DNA from: an uncultured Ezakiella sp.
GTDB taxonomy: Bacteria; Bacillota; Clostridia; Tissierellales; Peptoniphilaceae
Length of the DNA: 14,425 bases
Assembly: GCA_947293975.1 (NCBI GenBank)
Contig: CAMYPV010000029.1
Location: 1-14,425 of the forward strand
Direction: 5' to 3'
Both the position numbers and the translations under genes were made by a program. The notes under the pieces are model-generated. The model was not told the DNA's origin. It worked only from the letters and a program-made list of their open reading frames with translations, and searched no databases. Of this stretch, positions 6,878 through 14,425 are shown piece by piece (position 1 is the stretch's first letter; the number at the start of each line of letters is the position of its first letter).

Positions 6878-6906
6878 AGTATAAACTATATTTAGAAAAA
6901 TATCAA
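6878..6906 (-). promoter_or_regulatory. Promoter of the small membrane protein gene
   Basis: On the minus strand, TTGATA (6901-6906) and TATACT (6878-6883) are spaced by exactly 17 bases, each matching the sigma-A consensus at five of six positions. The expected start near 6871 gives a leader of about ten bases that begins at the ribosome binding site. Confidence 0.7.
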
Positions 6907-8328
6907 CTAATAGATTTTAGTCCACTTGTTTGAATGATTAATATTGTATAAATGCATTTCTGCCTCACTGCCTACAACCCAATAATCCATTATTAAATTT
7001 AAATTATCATTAATCATTGAAAAACTGTCTCTGACCTTAGTATTACTCGTGTACAAACTAACAACTTTTATGTTTGAACCTGTATTAACGATTAACAATG
7101 ATTTTTGAGGAGAAACCGTATAATCAATTGCAGAGGTATATAGTTCTTTTATCTGCTCCATTGTCATAAAAATTCGATTGCTATCTTGCTTTAAATAAAC
7201 CGGCTTTATTCTCGTATAAATGTCGTCACTTGTTGAATCGCTAAATAGATTTGTTTTTAAAATCCAATAACCATTTCTACGCACAATTCCTATGTTGTTA
7301 GGCATTATTCTATAATCAACATCATTTAAATAATCGATATAAATATTATCTTTAATAACATCTAACCAATTTTCTCCGATTATGTCAGAAGCATTTAGCC
7401 TTGTTCTAATACCATCTTTTTCCAATGAATAGGTTTCGTACCTCTCTTTATATGTGTTGTTTAAAAAATTTTTATTTCTAACACTTAGGCTTATTATATA
7501 AGGCGACGCATATTTGATCTTAATATCTTCATAATTGAAATATGAGTTGAAAATTTTTAAATTCTGATGCTCATCGATAAAATCTTGACTAAAATTAAAT
7601 GTAAGCAAATTTTTATATGAACCACCAGTAATTTCATTATAATTATTTACCGATAAATATCCATTTAGCTTTGGTATGATTAATTTATCAATAAAGTGTA
7701 CACTCATTGAATTGTAGTCACTATAAACATATAATGTATAATATTTAGGGATTTTTTTTGAATCATCTCTTAAGCCAATAAAAGCACCTGTTGTTTTAAG
7801 CGGCTTATAAAGTGGCTTAACTTTATATAGTTTTCTATTCGTTTTTGCCGTTTCAAATAATTGCTCATCAATTTTATTCTTGAACTTTATTTTATAAATA
7901 TAATTTTGATAGATGAAATAATCAGCGTCATCAGTCTTTATAAATTCACCAATATTTTCACCTAATTTAATTATATTTACAACTGTGATATACTCTGGAG
8001 CATCTTTAGCATTAATAACATTATCCAGACTAATATTATTATAAATTGAATAGCTTGACAACTTTACCTTTCTGGTTGCATAATTTATATTTTTAAATAA
8101 ATTTCCAAAAATTATAGAGCTATCTTTATAAAAATATAAATGAATATCCTCTGGGACTTTAAATTCATTGCCATTACTTAGATCATATGAGCTTAAAACA
8201 CAATATTCACCACTGACAGGATCTATATAAGCATCATTTGCTTTATCACAGCCGACAATAAGGAGCATATTTAATAATACAAACATAAACAATTTTATAT
8301 TTTTATTAATATGGCAAATATATTTCAA
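6907..8328 (-). CDS. Lipoprotein of unknown function encoded after the sensor kinase
   Basis: A 473-residue protein with a lipoprotein signal: basic, then hydrophobic (LFMFVLLNMLLIVG), then lipobox I-V-G-Cys27. The mature part is rich in Asn, Tyr, Ile, Lys and Asp with alternating short hydrophobic stretches, suggesting a mainly beta extracellular protein. I recognise no motif. The start is TTG at 8326-8328, five bases after GGGGAG; the first ATG downstream would remove the charged part of the signal. It overlaps the kinase gene by 23 bases. Its place after a response regulator and kinase is where B. subtilis and relatives carry YycH, a negative partner of WalK, so it may control the kinase from outside. 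That is position-based inference, not homology. Confidence 0.85.
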   Translation of the reverse strand: MKYICHINKNIKLFMFVLLNMLLIVGCDKANDAYIDPVSGEYCVLSSYDLSNGNEFKVPEDIHLYFYKDSSIIFGNLFKNINYATRKVKLSSYSIYNNISLDNVINAKDAPEYITVVNIIKLGENIGEFIKTDDADYFIYQNYIYKIKFKNKIDEQLFETAKTNRKLYKVKPLYKPLKTTGAFIGLRDDSKKIPKYYTLYVYSDYNSMSVHFIDKLIIPKLNGYLSVNNYNEITGGSYKNLLTFNFSQDFIDEHQNLKIFNSYFNYEDIKIKYASPYIISLSVRNKNFLNNTYKERYETYSLEKDGIRTRLNASDIIGENWLDVIKDNIYIDYLNDVDYRIMPNNIGIVRRNGYWILKTNLFSDSTSDDIYTRIKPVYLKQDSNRIFMTMEQIKELYTSAIDYTVSPQKSLLIVNTGSNIKVVSLYTSNTKVRDSFSMINDNLNLIMDYWVVGSEAEMHLYNINHSNKWTKIY

Positions 8329-9691
8329 ACTTGCTCCCCTTTCCTTTTTGACTCGTAACTAATATCCTTCCATTGTGGAGATTAACAATTTCAGATACAA
8401 TCGCTAGACCAATACCGGCATGCGAATTTTTATTTTGACCACGATAAAACTTTTCAAATATATGTGGTATATCTTTTTCTTCCATACCCTCACCATCATC
8501 TGTAATTGTAATAATATAATTATCCTCTCTTCTATCCAAGTCTAATGAAATGTGTCCGTTTTCTGTAGTAAACTTAAATGCATTATCCATAAGGTTTATC
8601 ACAACCTGTCTAAGTTTGTTTTCATCACCCATAAAACTACTTTTACTTACATTGCAATTAAATATTAAGCTTTTATTTTCATTGAATGATCTTGGCTTAA
8701 ATTGATTAATTACACCTTGTAACAAATCTTCTAAATTGAAGTTTGTTTTAAGCAAAGTAACTTTATTATTCAAAAGTCTGGAGAAATCAAGCAAATCATT
8801 AACCATGCCCGTAAGTCTATCAGCTTCATTTTCAATTATATTAAGTCCATCAGATACAAGCTCCTTATCAGATGAATCGGCATTAAGTGTATAAGCCCAA
8901 CCCTTAATACTTGTAAGAGGAGTTTTTAGTTCATGGCTAACATTTGCAATAAATTCGTTTTTAATTTCATCACGCTTTTTTATTTCACTCGCCATAAAGT
9001 TCATCGTTTCACCAAGGGCAATAATTTCACTTGTTCCATCTACATGTAATTGATCAGTATAATCACCACCTGCAAGTTTTGATGCATAATTTTTTAACTT
9101 GCCCAATGGATTTACCATTTGCTTTGACATGTAAATCGACATAATAAATGCAATTACCATAACTGTAAGCGAAAATATAATCATCATCATTTCAATATTT
9201 TTTATTGAATTCTCAGTTTCGAATAAACTAGATTGAAAAATTGCTGTGCCAATAATATTTCCATGATATCTTATGGGTAATGCTACAGTAACTAAATTAT
9301 GATCAAAGAAATCAAACTTATCAATCGATGCAAAGTAGCCATCCTTTTTTATAGTGTCTTGTATCTCTTTGGAGTCAAAAATATTTTCTGACAAACCAAT
9401 CGTACTTAAAATATTCTCACCATGATTATTTAAAATCATTATATGACCAGTATTGTACTCATATATGGTGGATGAATCTTCTAACACTACATCATCAAGT
9501 CCTTTTGAAAAGTCGATATATCTATACAGATAATTCAAATTTAATTGCGCTTGTGATCTCATCTTTTTTGTAGCATCTGAATAGAAGTAATTTTTTACAC
9601 TAAAAATTACTGCAATATCAAGTACTAAAACAGTAAGAAATATCAACAGACCAAAGTTCAATATTAAAATATGCCTAAAACTCTTCTTCAC
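8306..9691 (-). CDS. Sensor histidine kinase (HAMP, HisKA, HATPase_c)
   Basis: A 461-residue membrane kinase, the likely partner of the regulator encoded upstream. Layout: transmembrane helix 1 (about 9-31), an extracellular sensor domain of about 135 residues, transmembrane helix 2 (about 167-188), HAMP (about 189-241), HisKA with phospho-accepting His253 in NVSHELKTPLTS, and an ATPase domain with N box (Asn366-x3-Asn370 in VINLMDNAFKFT), G1 (DDGEGM, 398-403), F box (IFEKFYRG) and G2 (GIGLAI). No PAS domain separates HAMP from HisKA, unlike classical WalK. The start is GTG (9689-9691), one base into the regulator's TAG (TAGTG); the next ATG would lose helix 1. WalK-like or another OmpR-class kinase cannot be decided here. 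Confidence 0.92.
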   Translation of the reverse strand: MKKSFRHILILNFGLLIFLTVLVLDIAVIFSVKNYFYSDATKKMRSQAQLNLNYLYRYIDFSKGLDDVVLEDSSTIYEYNTGHIMILNNHGENILSTIGLSENIFDSKEIQDTIKKDGYFASIDKFDFFDHNLVTVALPIRYHGNIIGTAIFQSSLFETENSIKNIEMMMIIFSLTVMVIAFIMSIYMSKQMVNPLGKLKNYASKLAGGDYTDQLHVDGTSEIIALGETMNFMASEIKKRDEIKNEFIANVSHELKTPLTSIKGWAYTLNADSSDKELVSDGLNIIENEADRLTGMVNDLLDFSRLLNNKVTLLKTNFNLEDLLQGVINQFKPRSFNENKSLIFNCNVSKSSFMGDENKLRQVVINLMDNAFKFTTENGHISLDLDRREDNYIITITDDGEGMEEKDIPHIFEKFYRGQNKNSHAGIGLAIVSEIVNLHNGRILVTSQKGKGSKFEIYLPY

Positions 9692-10368
9692 TATCTATAC
9701 CTGTAGCCAATACCCCACACAGTATTTAAATATTTAGGATTTGCAGGATCTTCTTCGATTTTAGATCTTATCCTTCTAATATTTACATCTACAATTTTAG
9801 ACTCACCAAAGAAATTATCTCCCCAAACCTCATCTAATAATTCATCTCTAGTAAAAGCTTTTTCAGGGTTTTTCATAAATAATTCCATCAATGTAAATTC
9901 TGTTGGAGTTAATTCTATTAGAACTCCATTTTTTCTAAATTCTCTCTTTTCCTCGTTTAGGTCAAAAACGTCGTCCGATATGTTTCTATATTCAGGTTCA
10001 ACGTCAACTCTCTTTACTAGAGATTTAATTCTTAAAATTAATTCAGTTGGATTAAATGGTTTTGTAATATAGTCATCAGCACCTGCTTCAAGTCCATCTA
10101 TCTTGTCTAAATCTTGTGATTTTGCAGTTAACATGATGATACCGACTTCCTGATTAGTTGTTCTGATTTCTTTAGCAACTTCAATTCCATTTATTCCAGG
10201 AAGCATTACGTCAAGAAGTATACAGTCGTATACATTTTTGCCAGCTAATTTTAATGCCTTTTCACCTGAATCTGCATCATCAACAAGCCATCCTTGCCTT
10301 TCAAGATTTATTTTTATAAATCTTCTAATAGCATCTTCATCTTCTACAACCAAAATTTTGTACATCAT
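9691..10368 (-). CDS. OmpR/PhoB-family response regulator
   Basis: A 225-residue DNA-binding regulator. The receiver domain (about 3-120) has the acidic pocket EDED (9-12), phospho-acceptor Asp53 in LLDVMLPG, Thr81, and Lys103 in ITKPF. The C-terminal winged helix (about 130-225) has ELTPTEFTLMELF, the recognition helix around KIVDVNIRRIRSKI, and the WGIGYRYR wing. It is full length. Its ATG overlaps the addA stop as ATGA, and its ribosome binding site GGAGG lies in the last addA codons, so translation is probably coupled to addA. With the kinase it forms a complete two-component system; the WGIGY wing is closer in look to PhoP/ResD types than to WalR, so I give no gene symbol. Confidence 0.94.
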   Translation of the reverse strand: MMYKILVVEDEDAIRRFIKINLERQGWLVDDADSGEKALKLAGKNVYDCILLDVMLPGINGIEVAKEIRTTNQEVGIIMLTAKSQDLDKIDGLEAGADDYITKPFNPTELILRIKSLVKRVDVEPEYRNISDDVFDLNEEKREFRKNGVLIELTPTEFTLMELFMKNPEKAFTRDELLDEVWGDNFFGESKIVDVNIRRIRSKIEEDPANPKYLNTVWGIGYRYR

Positions 10369-13139
10369 AATATTTCCTCCAATCTACCAATAGCGGTATA
10401 AAATATAAACGTTTTTATATTGCTCCCTTTATATATACTAGAAATTATATTTTTATATTCATATAATTGCGAGCTGTAAATATTATTATAATCAGCAATA
10501 TTATTTTTGTTAACTTCTACTGTCTTAAAGTCAATGATATTTATAACATCATCACATATCTCTAATCTATCAATGACAGCATCTATATCATTGCCACCAA
10601 TGGACATACTGATACTTTTTTCTTTATATGCTTCAAATATTCTGCTATCTAAAAATCTAATCAAATTATTTATATGTCGATTAATTTTCTCGTAATCATA
10701 ATATTCGTCGATATTATAATGAGATATTAAATCATTAATATTAATGTTCTTATCATAGTTTTCTGCAAGATGATGTATAAAATCGCCAAATGTAGTGTCT
10801 CTTTCAATCTTGTCATCCAGTTCCGACGGATTTTTGCAGCTAGAAATTGTACCAATTTGAACTAAACTTTCAAACTGCTTTTTTATTTTCAAATCATTAG
10901 ACTTGTACATAGCATTTTCAAAATTAATTTCTTGCTTAAATTCATCGTATATATCTCGTATAGATCTAAGCATCATAGAATCTGTGATTTTATCTTCACT
11001 TATTATAATCAATTTTTCCTTTGCTCTTGTCAACGCAACATATAAAAGTCGCTTTGTCTCTTCGTTTAATTCAAATTTCTCTTTTCTAAGTGCAATTTGA
11101 TATGAGCCAACATTTTTTTCAAGTTTTATATACAATGTATCGTCATCAATAATGAATTTAGGATATGTCGATGACCTTTTATTAGCTAAGTCTGTTAAAA
11201 TTACAACTTTATACTCTAAGCCTTTTGATTTGTGAATAGTCGATATATGAATAGCGTTTTCATTTTTTGAATAAAGATTTGAACATTCTATATTATCATC
11301 TCTTTGTAATTCAATTATAGCATATTTTAAACTTTTTTGCTCTATTTGAACAAGTTTAATCAAATAATTTTTTATAACAAGCAAATTATTTGCAGCTTCT
11401 ATGCCCCACATATTTTTACATTTTGCAAAAAATTCTTTCTCTACAAATAAATAATTTAGAAAATCTTCTATATCGTTATTTATAAATTTTTCATATAAAT
11501 CATTATACAATTTTTTTGCACTTTGAATTTCATCATCAGTAGAATTTAAATCTAAAAAACTATTATCGCAGAGATTTTCACTTATTGATTTATCAGACAA
11601 TTCAAACAATAAACCTCTCAAAGCTGATAAGGTATTTAATCTATCGTCAGGCTCAATCATAAACTTTAATATTAACATAAGTTCAATTATTTCAGGACGA
11701 TCAATAATTATATCTGAATTATGATTTATATAAGGTATGTTATTATTACTAAATATCTTTATCAAATCATTACTACTGTTCTTCTTGGCAGATAAAATAC
11801 CAATATCACTGTATTTATAACCTGATGATAGCAATTTGTTAATTAAAGCCAAAACATTGTCTTCATTTAGCTCAGTTTTTGGAAAATCAAAAATGCATTT
11901 CTCAGTATCAATTTCTTTGCCGCAATTCATTTCATTATAATTTGGCAATAGACTTTCAAATGATTTATTCGTAAAATCAATAAGATTGTATGATGATCTG
12001 TAATTTGTGTTTAGCTCTATAATTTCGCCACCATTTTTGGCAATTTCTTTTTCAAAGTTAATAATATTTTTATAATCGGCACCTCTAAATCTGTATATGC
12101 TTTGCTTTACATCTCCGACAACAAAAATATTATTAATATTAAAATCATCTGTTAATATTTTAAAAAACTTCATCTGAAGAGGGCTCGTATCTTGAAATTC
12201 ATCAATCATTATATATTTGTAACTTTGACGCATTTCATCTATGTTTTGTATCATACATCTTGTTGCTTCTAATGTAATGTCTGTAAAATCGTATGCAAAC
12301 ATCTTGTTTTTAATAACAGAATATCTATAATCAATTAAATCAAGTATTTCTTTGATTTGATCATATAAGTCTTTATACATTAAATCTAAAATTGACGATT
12401 GATTTTGAAGTTCTAAGATGATTTCTTGTTTATTTGTAATCTCTATTAATTGAATAATTTCTTCGATATCTAAAATGTCGTCATGATTTCTATCAGTAAA
12501 ATTATCGTCAATGTAATTCCACAAATTATTTTTTCGACTATAGAACTCTCTTGATAAATTAACTATATCTCTTATTCTCATATCAATAATTTTGCCATAT
12601 GGTGTTTTTAATTTTCTAAAATTCATATCGCCATATATATTTCTTGTTCTATCGTACAGATAAACAATATCATCGATGCTTGATTTTAAATCATAGCTGT
12701 CGTTTAACATTTGTATAGTATCAAAGACATTCTTATAATTTTCGTTTTCTTCATACATGCTCTTTACAATATTATTTAAAATTTCTTTAGACTCATATTC
12801 TTCAAGCATTCTAAAGCCAATATATTTTTCTGATTCATACTTATCAACAATCTTTTTAAAAAAAGAGTCGAACGTAAATATATTTAGATTAAAATCAAAG
12901 TCTATATTTTCATCAAAGACTCTTTTAATAACTCTTGACTTCATCTCATCAACAGCTTTATTTGTAAATGTGATGGCTATAATGCTTTCTTTGTCTTTGA
13001 TTGTTTCTTGCTTTTCTAAAATATTAATAAATCTCTCTGTTAAAACAGCAGTTTTTCCAGCACCGGCGCCTGCCTTTACCAAAACATTTTTATCAATCGT
13101 TTCAACAGCGCGTTTTTGATTTTCATTTAATCTTATCAT
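10365..13139 (-). CDS. addA: ATP-dependent helicase/nuclease subunit AddA
   Basis: AddA is the UvrD-like 3'-5' helicase and nuclease subunit of AddAB, which resects double-strand breaks for RecA loading. In order: Q motif LNENQKRAV, Walker A KAGAGAGKT (22-30), AITFTNKAVDEM, DEFQD (313-317), VVGDVKQSIYRFRG (341-353 region), LNTNYRSS, STIHKSKGLEYK (about 633-644), LLYVALTRAKEKL (about 698-710), and a C-terminal RecB-type nuclease with Asp857 (VIDRL), Asp870-x-Lys872 (DFKT) and QLYEY (891-895). At 924 residues it is shorter than the about 1,200 typical of Firmicutes, yet no motif is missing. The start is ATG (13137-13139) overlapping the addB stop as ATGA, with AAGAGGA upstream; an in-frame TTG at 13157 has no binding site. 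Confidence 0.95.
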   Translation of the reverse strand: MIRLNENQKRAVETIDKNVLVKAGAGAGKTAVLTERFINILEKQETIKDKESIIAITFTNKAVDEMKSRVIKRVFDENIDFDFNLNIFTFDSFFKKIVDKYESEKYIGFRMLEEYESKEILNNIVKSMYEENENYKNVFDTIQMLNDSYDLKSSIDDIVYLYDRTRNIYGDMNFRKLKTPYGKIIDMRIRDIVNLSREFYSRKNNLWNYIDDNFTDRNHDDILDIEEIIQLIEITNKQEIILELQNQSSILDLMYKDLYDQIKEILDLIDYRYSVIKNKMFAYDFTDITLEATRCMIQNIDEMRQSYKYIMIDEFQDTSPLQMKFFKILTDDFNINNIFVVGDVKQSIYRFRGADYKNIINFEKEIAKNGGEIIELNTNYRSSYNLIDFTNKSFESLLPNYNEMNCGKEIDTEKCIFDFPKTELNEDNVLALINKLLSSGYKYSDIGILSAKKNSSNDLIKIFSNNNIPYINHNSDIIIDRPEIIELMLILKFMIEPDDRLNTLSALRGLLFELSDKSISENLCDNSFLDLNSTDDEIQSAKKLYNDLYEKFINNDIEDFLNYLFVEKEFFAKCKNMWGIEAANNLLVIKNYLIKLVQIEQKSLKYAIIELQRDDNIECSNLYSKNENAIHISTIHKSKGLEYKVVILTDLANKRSSTYPKFIIDDDTLYIKLEKNVGSYQIALRKEKFELNEETKRLLYVALTRAKEKLIIISEDKITDSMMLRSIRDIYDEFKQEINFENAMYKSNDLKIKKQFESLVQIGTISSCKNPSELDDKIERDTTFGDFIHHLAENYDKNININDLISHYNIDEYYDYEKINRHINNLIRFLDSRIFEAYKEKSISMSIGGNDIDAVIDRLEICDDVINIIDFKTVEVNKNNIADYNNIYSSQLYEYKNIISSIYKGSNIKTFIFYTAIGRLEEIL

Positions 13140-14425
13140 TCCCAAATCCTCTTGCAAAAATTACTATACTCACAATATCTACAATTGTTCTTATTATCTG
13201 TTCTTTTAATAATTCCGTCGTCCATATCTTTTACAATTTTTTTAATATTTTCAGCACACAAATTCATAAAATCTTCTTTATTAAATTTATCGTCAAAACA
13301 AACCGTTGCAGTCCTTCTGCCATCATTTATATTAATATATGAAATTGATGAAATATTATCTATATAATTTGCAATATAAATTGGTAATTGAAGTGCTTCG
13401 CCATTTAAAAGATCTTTATTACTTGGAATCGATGACGAGCTTAGTTTATAATCAATAAGAGTATAGCCATGATCAGAGTAATCTACTCGATCAATCATTC
13501 CTTTAAACACAATGTCGTTTCCATTTGCGTCCTTAAAATAATTATGCTCAAATGCCTGTTCTGTTGCAAATGTTAAATCATTATAATTACACTCATTTTT
13601 GACTAAGAATTTTAATTTTGAAATAACCATATCCAATTGAAATTGTTTTAGATTTAAAAAATCCTTTTTGGCAATTTCTACAGCGGCATCAAAAGCTTCT
13701 TCAATATACTCTTTTTTTGAATGCTCCCTAAAATATATTCTTAAAACCTCATGAGCAAATGTTCCGATGTCAGCATACATTTTGTCATCCTTAGTATCAA
13801 TTTTAAGAATATAATCGCAGTAATATTTGAATGCACATTTTTTATAACTTTCAATTTTTGAAGCTGAAAGTTTGTCGCGTAGTTTTAAATCGATCTTATT
13901 ATTTTTTGAGGAAATTACATTGTCACGCCTATCGTAATCTAAATTAATTTCTTTAAAATATTCTTTTTGAAAAGATGTGAACTGACTACCTCCCTTTAAC
14001 CACGCAAAATTATCAACATACTCGTTTTCTTTTTCTATCATCATAAACTCTGATTTTGTGATGATATTTGTATCATAAGTACATAATATAAAATTTTCAC
14101 AATGATTAATTATATTATAAATTGTGCCTATTATTTCTCTTGAATCAAATTCATCAGATGGCATGAAGTCACTGTCACTTAATCCTATCTGATAAATATC
14201 ATCATAATCCAATAAAATTTCAGAAGGATTTAGAACATGAATATTTGAATCATATTTAGTGCTAAATTTTTGCAACTTAAACAAATCCTCAACATAAAAC
14301 TTAGGATTTTCTATGTTATATTTCTTTATATTATCTTTTATCCTGTCGAAAAATTGTGCTACATTAAAATTTTCTCTTATATCATCATTTAGTTCATTTA
14401 ATAATGTATCTAGTATTTCATCGAC
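13136..14425 (-). CDS. addB: AddB subunit, C-terminal part (5' end outside the window)
   Basis: The frame is open from 13136 to the right edge (429 residues visible), so this is the 3' part of a larger gene; the TTG at 14284 is internal. AddB is the AddA partner, with an inactivated helicase and an active 5'-strand nuclease. Seen: a helicase-like segment (HVLNPSE, DDIYQIGLSDSDFMP), then LSASKIESYKKCAFKYYCDYIL with Cys197, GTFAHEVL (His225), FKGMIDRVD (Asp312), LIDYK (Asp325, Lys327), QLPIY (346-350), and C-x2-C-x5-C at 415-424. The four cysteines match the iron-sulfur staple of B. subtilis AddB, and the spacing of the last three is identical. It overlaps addA by four bases (ATGA). Confidence 0.93.
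   Translation of the reverse strand, partial: VDEILDTLLNELNDDIRENFNVAQFFDRIKDNIKKYNIENPKFYVEDLFKLQKFSTKYDSNIHVLNPSEILLDYDDIYQIGLSDSDFMPSDEFDSREIIGTIYNIINHCENFILCTYDTNIITKSEFMMIEKENEYVDNFAWLKGGSQFTSFQKEYFKEINLDYDRRDNVISSKNNKIDLKLRDKLSASKIESYKKCAFKYYCDYILKIDTKDDKMYADIGTFAHEVLRIYFREHSKKEYIEEAFDAAVEIAKKDFLNLKQFQLDMVISKLKFLVKNECNYNDLTFATEQAFEHNYFKDANGNDIVFKGMIDRVDYSDHGYTLIDYKLSSSSIPSNKDLLNGEALQLPIYIANYIDNISSISYININDGRRTATVCFDDKFNKEDFMNLCAENIKKIVKDMDDGIIKRTDNKNNCRYCEYSNFCKRIWE

Noticed and set aside
9691..10368. Naming the regulator and kinase walR and walK
   Set aside because: The position before a lipoprotein is suggestive, but the kinase has no PAS domain and the regulator wing differs from WalR, so the names are not supported by sequence alone.
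12757..13119. 120-codon open frame on the plus strand, antisense to addA
   Set aside because: It lies wholly inside the helicase-motif part of addA, has no ribosome binding site and reads as low-complexity Ser/Leu/Ile, as expected from the complement of an AT-rich gene.
13136..14284. Treating the TTG at 14284 as the start of a 382-residue protein
   Set aside because: The frame stays open to the window edge with AddB-like sequence before it and no ribosome binding site, so the TTG is an internal leucine of a truncated addB.
1..14425. tRNA, rRNA, CRISPR, transposon or prophage elements
   Set aside because: Every gap between genes is under about 70 bases, no regularly spaced repeats were seen, and no transposase- or phage-like protein is encoded.

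Overview
The window comes from an AT-rich, low-GC Gram-positive bacterium, most likely an anaerobic Firmicute (Clostridia or Tissierellia-like). This rests on strong AGGAGG-type ribosome binding sites, A/T-rich codon use, an AddAB (not RecBCD) recombination nuclease, an FHA–SEDS–PBP cell-wall cassette, and GTG and TTG starts beside ATG. Genus-level placement cannot be made from the sequence alone. The region is dense: no gap between genes exceeds about 70 bases, and no tRNA, rRNA, CRISPR array, insertion sequence or prophage gene is visible.

Right to left on the minus strand, the first block runs from the window edge to about 6463. It holds the 3' part of addB, complete addA, an OmpR-type response regulator, a HAMP-type sensor histidine kinase, a large lipoprotein I do not recognise, and, behind its own good promoter, a small membrane protein. 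Junctions from addB through the lipoprotein are all overlaps (ATGA, ATGA, TAGTG, then 23 nt), which suggests one translationally coupled operon. It joins double-strand-break repair to an envelope-sensing two-component system.

A two-gene plus-strand island (5767-6448) encodes RecX and a small GIY-YIG nuclease-family protein. It converges on the first block at a hairpin terminator that serves both directions.

The third block (minus strand, 5741 down to 2169) is a cell-wall cassette: a membrane-anchored FHA protein, a SEDS glycosyltransferase (FtsW/RodA family), a class B penicillin-binding protein, and a CBS-CBS-ACT protein. The genes overlap or share stop/Shine-Dalgarno bases, and the block ends at an intrinsic terminator (2146-2167). 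SEDS plus bPBP form a peptidoglycan polymerase/crosslinker pair. FHA would read a phospho-threonine signal, and CBS/ACT domains normally bind nucleotides and amino acids.

The fourth block (minus strand, 2099 to the left edge) is ruvC-ruvA-ruvB, the Holliday-junction resolvasome, driven by an extended -10 promoter just inside the terminator. The start of a further gene lies at the left edge.

Overall this is a chromosomal housekeeping region that interleaves recombination genes (ruvCAB, recX, addAB) with envelope genes. I see no clear unknown defence or mobile system. The least explained parts are the lipoprotein and small membrane protein, and the tie between addAB and the two-component system.
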